Assembly (NCBI GenBank): GCA_030705665.1
Contig: JAUZQA010000079.1
Coordinates: 1 to 11,283 of the forward strand
DNA length: 11,283 nucleotides
From: Bacillota bacterium
Lineage (GTDB): Bacteria > Bacillota > Bacilli > Bacillales_B > DSM-18226
Direction: 5' to 3'
Below, in pieces: positions 6,294 to 11,283 of this stretch. Positions within the stretch are counted from its first letter, which is position 1; each line of letters starts with the position of its first letter. A program made the position numbers and the translations under genes. Under the pieces are notes generated by a model, which did not search any database, was not told the DNA's origin, and saw nothing but the letters and a program-made list of their open reading frames with translations.

Positions 6294-7236
6294 GGGTCAT
6301 CCCTCCTGCCCATAGTAAAAGTAAAAATAAAAAAACGGTCTTGCTTAAAATGGCATTTGCTTCACGTATATGTCTAAACTGTATCCGCTGAATCGGGTCT
6401 CCCATTTTTGCCCGGTTCGAAATCATCCCATTGTAGTAATTAATTCCCCCAAGCTGGATTCCCAAAATGGAAGCAACCGCCGCTTCACCCCAGCCGCTGT
6501 TTGGGCTTGGATGCTTTTTGGCATCGCGGAACAAAATGGCCCATGCCTTCCGAAAACCTATCATTTTCGGCTTGTTTCCAAGCAGCATAAGGATTCCCGT
6601 CAAGCGGCTTGGAATCCAATTGAGCACATCATCCCATTTCGCTGAAGCCCAGCCAAATTCTTTGTAACGCTCATTGTTATAACCAACCATTGAATCACAG
6701 GTATTGGTTGCCCGATAAAACATTGCCAGCGGCGCACCTCCCACTAACGCCCAAAACAAAGGCGCTGTTACGCCATCGCTGGTATTCTCTGCAACCGTCT
6801 CAATCGCACCACGGGAAATCTCCCCTTCATCCAGCATGTCCGTATCCCTGCCAACAATATAGGATAATTTTAATCTGGCAGTCTTTAGGTCGCTCTCTTT
6901 TAACGGATGATAGACCTCAAGTGAAGCTTGTTTCAGGCTTTTTTGTGCAATCGTCGCTGAGATTATAAGGCTCTCTATGAAAATTCCCAACAAGGGATGA
7001 ATTTTATAACAGATCAAAACAATAATTGTAACGAGCAATAAAACGGCCATTAAAATGATAAGGAGCATGAAAGTACCCTTCAGCCGCTTGTTATTTCCTT
7101 TATTCCAACGCTTTTCTAAATAACTAATCATAGTACCTATACACTTGACCGGATGCGGCCAATTTGGCGGGTCTCCGATCACCATATCAATGAAATAGGC
7201 AATTGTAATTGAGATCAAATGATAAACCATTATCAT
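6250..7236 (-). CDS. cbiB: Adenosylcobinamide-phosphate synthase CbiB
   Basis: CbiB is a membrane protein that condenses adenosylcobyric acid with aminopropanol phosphate to form adenosylcobinamide phosphate. With the ATG at 7236 it has 328 residues, normal for the family. It shows the N-terminal D-VIGDPPNWPHPV (17-30), the VAENTSDGVTAPLFWA block (148-163), and HPSPNSGWGEAA (242-253), all strongly conserved in CbiB. Hydrophobic stretches around residues 5-20, 56-76, 83-98 and 300-325 are likely membrane segments. The start at 7236 overlaps the btuD-cbiZ stop as ATGA, with AAAGGA only four bases upstream. An ATG two codons later (7230) has longer spacing and is about equally possible, while an ATG at 7278 would extend the protein into the previous gene. 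Its product feeds CobU, and its acyl substrate is what CbiZ releases from cobinamide. Confidence 0.95.
   Translation of the reverse strand: MIMVYHLISITIAYFIDMVIGDPPNWPHPVKCIGTMISYLEKRWNKGNNKRLKGTFMLLIILMAVLLLVTIIVLICYKIHPLLGIFIESLIISATIAQKSLKQASLEVYHPLKESDLKTARLKLSYIVGRDTDMLDEGEISRGAIETVAENTSDGVTAPLFWALVGGAPLAMFYRATNTCDSMVGYNNERYKEFGWASAKWDDVLNWIPSRLTGILMLLGNKPKMIGFRKAWAILFRDAKKHPSPNSGWGEAAVASILGIQLGGINYYNGMISNRAKMGDPIQRIQFRHIREANAILSKTVFLFLLLLWAGGMTLEMAITWIQSSISL
6301..6307 (-). promoter_or_regulatory. Ribosome binding site deciding the cobD TTG start
   Basis: AGGAGGG on the minus strand lies seven bases before the TTG at 6293, within the end of cbiB. No ATG in the cobD frame lies at a usable position before the conserved HGSNP segment, so the TTG is the supported start. 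Confidence 0.8.
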
Positions 7237-8696
7237 CTCATCCTTTTCCGCGATTTTTGGATCGCTAATGTTGTACACTCATATACGGCTTTACTAATAA
7301 GCTTTCCTAAGGGTGTAATTGTACCGGCAAATTCTATACTTTCCCCTTGCTGTGTAGCAGCAATTAAAATGCTATCGGTTGAAGTTCCAGTGGCAATTGT
7401 TCCTGTGACATTGTCGATGACCTTTTGACTCTCCATAACTTTACATTTTGCTTCTGTTGCGGTCATAATGCTTTGAATGAATGCCTCTTCTGTTAATTCA
7501 CCATTTACAAAAATCCAAGTGTTAATGGTTCCTGGTAACTTTTCAAAGGAATGCAATTCGCTTTTCGAAGCATCAACGGCATTGCTAACACCAGCAGTCA
7601 CGACAACAAAGATGGAAAAACGATCAGATTCGCATAAAGTATAGGCTACATCATTTGGGAAAACGGCTGTCATCATCCCGACGGTCTCCGCCGGTTCAAA
7701 CCCATTTACTTTTAGAAAATCAGCCATTTCCAGACGATGATCACTGCAGTTATAGTTTTTATCAACGTGGCGATTGACAAATTTTTGGTACCAGCCTACA
7801 CCCGAACCTATAACACCAGAAGACATTGTCCGTAATGCTATTGGCGAGGATAATGCAATGTATTCTTCAGAAATAGCTAGCAGATCTTTGTCAATTCTCA
7901 CAGTTTTTTCAGCTCGTTCATGATTTGGAAGCAGGACCATTTGCGGGGCAGCTACTTTTGGATGCGGCTGCTTCTTAATATCAGTGTGAAATACATTCCG
8001 AATGCGCTCTTCTTTAAGTACTTCATTCGGAACATGCACGATATTAATCGATCCATTTTCTAGCAAGAGCATTCGATCACAATAAAGTCCAGCAAGATTT
8101 AAATCATGAAAAATAGAAAGAACTGTTAAGCCGTTTTCCACCGACCAAGTTTTGAGCAGATCCAATAATTCCTTTTGATAGGAAAGGTCCAGATGGTTGG
8201 TCGGTTCATCCAAAAGCAGAATTTCAGGCTCCTGGGCGAGGGCCTGCGCTAAAAAGACTCGCTGCTTCTCCCCACCTGATAGTTCCTGGATATTTTTATT
8301 TTGTAATGTCGATACACCTGTTTGCGACATAACTCTTTGGATGATTTCTTCATCTTCCTTGTTCCACGATTGAAACCAGCCATGTTGGTGGGCGTAGCGT
8401 CCTAATGAAATAGTTTCTTTTACTGTATAGGAGAAAGTTTGCCAGGAATGCTGGGATAAAACAGCAACCATTCTCGCTACCTGTTTAGCGGAATAATCTT
8501 GAAGTCTTTTTCCCTTTATATAAACCTCACCGTTTTGAACTGGCAGGATCCCGCTTAGGATTTTTAAAAGGGTTGTTTTACCGCTTCCATTTGGTCCCAC
8601 GACTCCAAATAATTCCCCGGTGCCGACTTCAAAAGAAATATTTTTAAGGACAGATTCATTTGTATAGCCACCCGAAACATGATGAACTTTTATCAT
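7233..8696 (-). CDS. BtuD-CbiZ fusion: corrinoid ABC transporter ATPase joined to adenosylcobinamide amidohydrolase
   Basis: This is a 487-residue two-domain protein. Residues 1 to about 245 are an FeCT-type ABC ATPase: Walker A GPNGSGKTT (34-42), Q-loop Gln82, signature LSGGEKQR (139-146), Walker B ILLLDEP (159-165) and H-loop His197. This part would energise BtuC. Residues from about 268 to 487 are CbiZ, with SSGVIGSG-GWY (292-303), VNRHVDKNYNCSDH (307-320), VTAGVSNA (366-373), ATGTSTDSILIA (435-446) and EFAGTITPLGKLI (455-467). CbiZ hydrolyses the aminopropanol amide of adenosylcobinamide to adenosylcobyric acid, so the salvaged corrinoid re-enters the pathway before CbiB. The reading frame runs continuously through a linker of about 20 residues, with no internal stop. 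It starts three bases after btuC, preceded by GTGGGTAGGA. Fusions of this type are known in some Bacillus relatives; coupling of uptake to processing is an inference. Confidence 0.94.
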   Translation of the reverse strand: MIKVHHVSGGYTNESVLKNISFEVGTGELFGVVGPNGSGKTTLLKILSGILPVQNGEVYIKGKRLQDYSAKQVARMVAVLSQHSWQTFSYTVKETISLGRYAHQHGWFQSWNKEDEEIIQRVMSQTGVSTLQNKNIQELSGGEKQRVFLAQALAQEPEILLLDEPTNHLDLSYQKELLDLLKTWSVENGLTVLSIFHDLNLAGLYCDRMLLLENGSINIVHVPNEVLKEERIRNVFHTDIKKQPHPKVAAPQMVLLPNHERAEKTVRIDKDLLAISEEYIALSSPIALRTMSSGVIGSGVGWYQKFVNRHVDKNYNCSDHRLEMADFLKVNGFEPAETVGMMTAVFPNDVAYTLCESDRFSIFVVVTAGVSNAVDASKSELHSFEKLPGTINTWIFVNGELTEEAFIQSIMTATEAKCKVMESQKVIDNVTGTIATGTSTDSILIAATQQGESIEFAGTITPLGKLISKAVYECTTLAIQKSRKRMR

Positions 8697-8699
8697 TTC

Positions 8700-9758
8700 C
8701 TACCCACTTCTTTCCGTCCTTTTTCTTTGCAAAAGAATGATAGCAAATACTGGGGCCCCAATAAGTGCCGTAATCACTCCGATCGGTAACTCGGTCGGGG
8801 AAATAATCGTTCTTGAAATAAGATCTGCTAAAATTAAAAATCCGCTTCCGGTTAAAATCGATAATGGCAAGAGATGCTTATGGTCCGGCCCCCATAACAA
8901 TCTTGCCAAATGTGGAATGACAAGTCCCACAAATCCAATTGTTCCCGAAACCGCGACTGCCGCACCCGTTAAGATAGAACCAGCGGTAAGGATGATCAGT
9001 TTTCTTTTTTGAACATTGACGCCTAAATGCTGCGCCCTTTCTTCTCCGAACGACATCGCATTTAATTCTTTTGCATTTATAATGAGAATGAATGATCCAA
9101 TGATAAAAAATGGCATAATCATCTTGATGTAGTCCCAGCCCCGCATTGAAACACTTCCCAAAAGCCAGGTGATGATTTGCCTTAGCTCCTCACCCGTTAG
9201 AGCAATCATGAGGGAAATAAGTGCCCCAAGAAAAGAACTGAAAATAATTCCCGTTAAAATTATCGTTTCCACTTTCATCGAACGTTCAATTTTCCTGGCA
9301 AACGCAAGAACAAAAAAGATCGTAACAAGTGAAAACAAGATACTTAATAATGGCAAGGTAAAAGAACCAAAAAACGGAATTGAAATTTGAAAAAACAATG
9401 TGATGACCGCCCCGAGTGATGCACCGGATGATACCCCCAGGGTGTAAGGGTCTGCTAATGGGTTTCTTAATAACCCTTGAAAAGCCGCTCCGGCAATTGC
9501 AAGAGATGCACCAACAAGAGCGGATAAGATCACTCGGGGCAGCCGAATATCCAAAACAATATTTGTAAACATTGGGTCGATTCGCTCCTGAGAAAGTCCA
9601 AAAAGTTTAGCTTCGATAATTCTTGCAATGGTTACCATTGGAACATAAACTGTTCCAATGGATGTACCCAATAGACCTGATAAAAGCAGGAAGATTCCTG
9701 CCGCCGAATAGGCAATAGTTTTGTTATTTAAAAACTTCCGGATAGACTGCCTTTGCAA
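8700..9758 (-). CDS. btuC: Corrinoid ABC transporter permease BtuC (FecCD family)
   Basis: This is a polytopic inner-membrane permease of 352 residues with about ten hydrophobic segments, the normal FecCD/BtuC architecture. Recognisable family patterns are LD-RLPR (69-75), the G--FQG-LRNPLADPY-LG segment (90-108), and GTIGFVGLVIPHLAR-L-GPDH (272-293), which contains the cytoplasmic coupling helix that contacts the ATPase. FecCD permeases also carry iron siderophores and heme; corrinoid specificity is inferred from the upstream riboswitch and the surrounding cobalamin genes. The start is a TTG at 9758 with GAAGGAG (9774-9768) nine bases upstream. That places the start 35 bases inside btuF, in another frame, so the two are probably translationally coupled. 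No sequence defect is visible. Confidence 0.93.
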   Translation of the reverse strand: MQRQSIRKFLNNKTIAYSAAGIFLLLSGLLGTSIGTVYVPMVTIARIIEAKLFGLSQERIDPMFTNIVLDIRLPRVILSALVGASLAIAGAAFQGLLRNPLADPYTLGVSSGASLGAVITLFFQISIPFFGSFTLPLLSILFSLVTIFFVLAFARKIERSMKVETIILTGIIFSSFLGALISLMIALTGEELRQIITWLLGSVSMRGWDYIKMIMPFFIIGSFILIINAKELNAMSFGEERAQHLGVNVQKRKLIILTAGSILTGAAVAVSGTIGFVGLVIPHLARLLWGPDHKHLLPLSILTGSGFLILADLISRTIISPTELPIGVITALIGAPVFAIILLQRKRTERSG

Positions 9759-10683
9759 GCGCCTCTACTCCTTCAACAACCCTTGGGCCAGGGCGGTCGA
9801 CAAGGTCAGAATTTACATCAATTACTTGTTTATTTTTAACGGCGTTCACATTCTCCCAGCCTTTTCTGGTTAACACTTGTTCGGCAGGATTTTTCACATA
9901 ATATCCGTATGTGGTAATAATGATATCGGGATTTTTTTGAATGATTGATTCCTGATCGACCTTGATCCAGCCTTGTTGATCCCCTGCAACATTGTCAGCA
10001 TTAATGGCTGTAAGCATTTCATTCATAAAGGTATTTTTTCCTGTTGTATAGATATCAGGTGCAGGAGCAACCTCCATATATACTTTTTTCTTATCTTTTA
10101 TCGATGCTGCTTTTTCCTTGATAACAGCTAATTTATCCTTCATGCCTTTAACTACTTCATCCGCTTGTTTTGTTGTGCCAGTTGCTTTTCCGACCATACC
10201 AATCGAGTTATAGACCTGCTCAAAGTTTGTTGCATTAGCGATAACGAGAACTGGAATGCCAGCATCCCGCAGCTGCTTTAGGGCATCCTTCGCAATAGAA
10301 GCAGAAGATGCATGTGCCAGAACTAGATTTGGTTTTAAACCAATGATTTTCTCGGTATTAAATTGCTGCCCGCCAATTTTTTCTTTTTTAAGAGTATCTT
10401 TTGGATAATTATCATAATCGGAAACCCCTACAATTTTCTTTTCTAAGCCTAATGCGTAGGCGATTTCTGTATTACTCGGCATAAGAGATACAATTTTTGT
10501 CGGCCTTTGCTTTATAACCACTTTATTTCCTAAAGCATCCTTGATTGTCACCGGAAAGGCTGCAGCTGTCTTTGATGAATCAGCCTGATTACCTCCAGTA
10601 GATTTTTCTGTTGTTCCTGCACAACCTGCCAGCATGCCTATTGATAACAATGCAATCAACAATAGCGAATACAATTTCTTCAT
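9724..10683 (-). CDS. btuF: Corrinoid-binding lipoprotein BtuF (ABC transporter substrate-binding protein)
   Basis: This is the first gene of the operon. The 319-residue protein begins with a lipoprotein signal peptide: MKK, a hydrophobic core (residues 4-17) and lipobox LAGC with the lipidated Cys at position 21. A short Ser/Thr/Gly-rich linker (22-40) follows, then a class III (BtuF/FhuD-like) binding fold: VTIKDALGNKV (45-55), RPTKIVSLMPSNTEI (60-74) at the start of the first lobe, a long bridging helix (about 158-192) and a second lobe with KNPDIIITTYG (250-260). In Gram-positive cells it would sit tethered outside the membrane and deliver cobalamin, cobinamide or other corrinoids to BtuC. 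The start ATG has AGGAGG six to seven bases upstream and lies about 75 bases downstream of the riboswitch terminator. Corrinoid rather than siderophore binding is inferred from the riboswitch and the operon. Confidence 0.93.
   Translation of the reverse strand: MKKLYSLLLIALLSIGMLAGCAGTTEKSTGGNQADSSKTAAAFPVTIKDALGNKVVIKQRPTKIVSLMPSNTEIAYALGLEKKIVGVSDYDNYPKDTLKKEKIGGQQFNTEKIIGLKPNLVLAHASSASIAKDALKQLRDAGIPVLVIANATNFEQVYNSIGMVGKATGTTKQADEVVKGMKDKLAVIKEKAASIKDKKKVYMEVAPAPDIYTTGKNTFMNEMLTAINADNVAGDQQGWIKVDQESIIQKNPDIIITTYGYYVKNPAEQVLTRKGWENVNAVKNKQVIDVNSDLVDRPGPRVVEGVEALAKAVYPEVFK
9768..9774 (-). promoter_or_regulatory. Ribosome binding site deciding the btuC TTG start
   Basis: GAAGGAG on the minus strand lies nine bases before the TTG at 9758, inside the last codons of btuF. 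The next in-frame ATG is 40 codons downstream, within the conserved first part of the permease, so the TTG is the reasonable start. Confidence 0.7.
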
Positions 10684-10758
10684 TTTTTTCCTCCTGATTT
10701 TGATTTTGCAGCATAAGGAAAATAAAAACCTGCCAAAAAAACTAGGTAGCTAAAACGC

Positions 10759-10790
10759 AAAAAACATCTCCATGAAGACATGGAGATGTT
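10759..10790 (-). terminator. Riboswitch-controlled intrinsic terminator upstream of btuF
   Basis: On the minus strand a perfect 12-base-pair stem (arms 10779-10790 and 10763-10774) encloses the four-base loop TCTT and is followed by a run of six T (10764-10759, overlapping the base of the stem). It lies between the cobalamin aptamer and btuF, so it is very probably the expression platform that stops transcription when coenzyme B12 is bound. It points toward btuF, not toward the plus-strand gene. Confidence 0.9.
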
Positions 10791-10846
10791 GGTATGTGTA
10801 GATTCAAATACGTAATGTAAAGAGTCCAGCATGCCACACATTCCTA
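10791..10846 (-). promoter_or_regulatory. Possible extra helix in the expression platform between aptamer and terminator
   Basis: On the minus strand, GGAATGTGTG (10846-10837) can pair with TACACATACC (10800-10791): nine of ten positions pair, with one A-A mismatch and one G-U. The 3' arm ends exactly where the terminator stem begins. It could be an alternative (antiterminator-side) helix or a stem that stacks on the terminator. Which state it favours cannot be decided by eye. Confidence 0.4.
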
Positions 10847-10867
10847 TCCGCGTAGGTTTTGGCGCAA

Positions 10868-11029
10868 CAAACAGGCAGGTCTCCTGGCTCATGATCATCA
10901 CTTCCTATACCTTCCCATCATTAAGACAGTGGATACTATAGGCAGCTCCCATTTACAGTGGCGGGACCGCGTTGGATTTCAACCAACTTCCCTTTTAAGC
11001 TAAAATCTTTTGATTTTAGCACCTGTTTT
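10868..11029 (-). promoter_or_regulatory. Adenosylcobalamin riboswitch (class I cobalamin aptamer)
   Basis: Read on the minus strand, the element has every hallmark of the Rfam Cobalamin family. P1 is formed by AAACAGG (11028-11022) and CCTGTTT (10875-10869). A nine-base-pair P2 hairpin with an AAAA loop (10999-11020) is followed by TTAAAAGGGAAG. A P3 hairpin GTTGG/TCCAAC comes next, then the conserved core GCGGTCCCGCCACTGT (10970-10955), GGGAGC, GGGAAGG, GAAG-GATGA and the B12 box AGCCAGGAGACCTGCC (10889-10874). A transcription terminator follows, so coenzyme B12 should switch the entire salvage operon off. The accessory arms fit the adenosylcobalamin-selective class I rather than the short class II aptamer; this is judged by eye, without a covariance model. 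Confidence 0.97.
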
Positions 11030-11059
11030 TAAAATCTATTTTTTTATGCTACAGCTATT

Positions 11060-11089
11060 ATTATATAAATTTATCCATTTGTACATGAA
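11060..11089 (-). promoter_or_regulatory. Candidate sigma-A promoter of the cobalamin operon
   Basis: A perfect TATAAT lies on the minus strand at 11065-11060, about 31 bases before the first P1 base of the riboswitch, which gives a short, sensible leader. The best-placed -35 candidate, TTCATG (11089-11084, 18-base spacer), is a poor match to TTGACA. A TTGAAA (11097-11092) is a better hexamer but too far away. The surrounding DNA is very A+T-rich, so chance -10 matches are likely. Confidence 0.4.
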
Positions 11090-11176
11090 TTTTTCAAAAA
11101 ATTTATACATATTGCCAAAGTGCAGTAGAATGTATTCCTGCAGAAAATCCGCATTCTTCTTAATACATTTGCTTAT

Positions 11177-11204
11177 ACATTGGGAAGGTTGTTCACATAT
11201 TGTA
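11177..11204 (+). promoter_or_regulatory. Candidate sigma-K (mother-cell sporulation) promoter
   Basis: ACA at 11177-11179, a 16-base spacer and CATATTGTA at 11196-11204 match the Bacillus sigma-K consensus (AC, 16-17 bases, CATAnnnTA) at every defined position. It lies about 30 bases before the plus-strand start codon, leaving a short leader that contains the ribosome binding site. The motif is short and the DNA A+T-rich, so this is suggestive only; sigma-E, whose consensus is similar, is an alternative. Confidence 0.45.
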
Positions 11205-11233
11205 ATATAAAATTGGTTAAGGAGGGGCTCATT

Positions 11234-11283
11234 TTGTCAGGTGATTGCAGTGTTATTTTTATTAATACGATATCTGGAGGTAT
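11234..11283 (+). CDS. Start of an unidentified plus-strand gene (cut by window edge)
   Basis: A very strong ribosome binding site, AAGGAGGGG (11219-11227), is followed six bases later by TTG at 11234, which opens a frame of 16 codons to the window end: M-S-G-D-C-S-V-I-F-I-N-T-I-S-G-G. The frame is too short for identification. The FINTISGG stretch is loosely reminiscent of the N-terminus of small GerPA/GerPF-type spore proteins, which would fit the sigma-K-like element upstream, but this is a guess. A GTG at 11241 in another frame is also open, though it lies 13 bases from the binding site, which is too far for a usual start. The gene is divergent from the cobalamin operon and probably unrelated to it. 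Confidence 0.45.
   Translation, partial: MSGDCSVIFINTISGG

Larger units (their letters stand above)
11030..11233. other. A+T-rich divergent intergenic region
   Basis: No gene is supported in this stretch, which separates the cobalamin operon leader from the plus-strand gene. It contains the candidate minus-strand -10 box and the sigma-K-like plus-strand element. It also has a weak interrupted inverted repeat, TGCAG..GAAT/ATTC.CTGCA (11121-11142), that could be an operator or chance. I see no terminator, repeat array or RNA gene here besides the riboswitch to its left. Confidence 0.6.

Noticed and set aside
6370..6968. Several plus-strand open frames of 66-92 codons opposite cbiB
   Set aside because: They lie opposite highly conserved CbiB motifs in shadow frames, overlap each other and show no recognisable protein features.
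7237..7278. Longer cbiB with a start at 7278
   Set aside because: The extension lies within the end of CbiZ and lies outside the conserved CbiB N-terminus; the ATG at 7236 or 7230 fits better.
7233..8696. Possibility that the BtuD-CbiZ fusion is an assembly or frameshift artefact
   Set aside because: Both domains are complete and the linker is in frame without any stop; fused BtuD-CbiZ proteins are known in Bacillus relatives.
10680..10901. Minus-strand open frame of 73 codons in the btuF leader
   Set aside because: It covers the 3' half of the riboswitch aptamer and the terminator hairpin; its sequence is explained by the conserved RNA, and the product resembles no known protein.
10999..11020. 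Perfect nine-base-pair hairpin followed by a T-rich stretch on the plus strand, resembling a plus-strand terminator
   Set aside because: On the minus strand it is the normal P2 hairpin of the cobalamin riboswitch, just before TTAAAAGGGAAG. No plus-strand gene ends nearby.
1..11283. Mobile elements, CRISPR arrays, tRNA or rRNA genes
   Set aside because: I saw no transposase or integrase genes, direct-repeat arrays, tRNA cloverleaf sequences or rRNA segments on either strand.

Overview
The window carries one long minus-strand operon for salvage and late assembly of cobalamin (vitamin B12), plus the first codons of an unrelated plus-strand gene at the right edge. The low-GC sequence, strong AAGGAGG-type ribosome binding sites, TTG start codons, an intrinsic terminator of the U-tract type, Bacillus-like protein sequences and a possible mother-cell sporulation promoter all suggest a spore-forming Bacillaceae member (Bacillus sensu lato). 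The species cannot be fixed from the sequence.

Layout, in transcription order (right to left). Positions 10684-11090 hold a candidate promoter, a canonical adenosylcobalamin riboswitch (about 10868-11029) and an intrinsic terminator (10759-10790). Then follow btuF (lipoprotein corrinoid-binding protein), btuC (permease), a btuD-cbiZ fusion (ATPase plus adenosylcobinamide amidohydrolase), cbiB, cobD (threonine-phosphate decarboxylase), cobU, cobQ/cbiP, cobS, cobC, a short second cobU-like gene, a PduO-type cob(I)alamin adenosyltransferase gene, cblT (predicted alpha-ribazole ECF transporter S component) and cblS (predicted alpha-ribazole kinase, cut by the left window edge). All 13 genes are on the minus strand. 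Most overlap or nearly abut, often as ATGA or TTGA, so they look like one translationally coupled transcript.

How the genes work together. BtuFCD imports corrinoids and the PduO enzyme adenosylates them. CbiZ trims adenosylcobinamide to adenosylcobyric acid. CobD makes (R)-1-amino-2-propanol phosphate and CbiB attaches it. CobU activates the product to adenosylcobinamide-GDP, and CobS joins it to alpha-ribazole phosphate. CobC is predicted to remove the phosphate. No cobT (alpha-ribazole phosphate synthase) lies in the window; CblT and CblS would instead import alpha-ribazole and phosphorylate it. No corrin-ring genes are present, yet CobQ (cobyric acid synthase) is, which suggests a separate ring operon elsewhere or salvage of early intermediates.

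On the plus strand, 11177-11204 resembles a sigma-K promoter, followed by a strong ribosome binding site and a TTG-started reading frame that runs off the window.

Each family here is known, and I see no clearly undescribed system. The points most worth a second look are the two CobU homologues that keep complementary motifs, the BtuD-CbiZ fusion next to a full nucleotide-loop rebuilding set with scavenged lower ligand (a possible corrinoid remodelling operon), and the possible sporulation gene.
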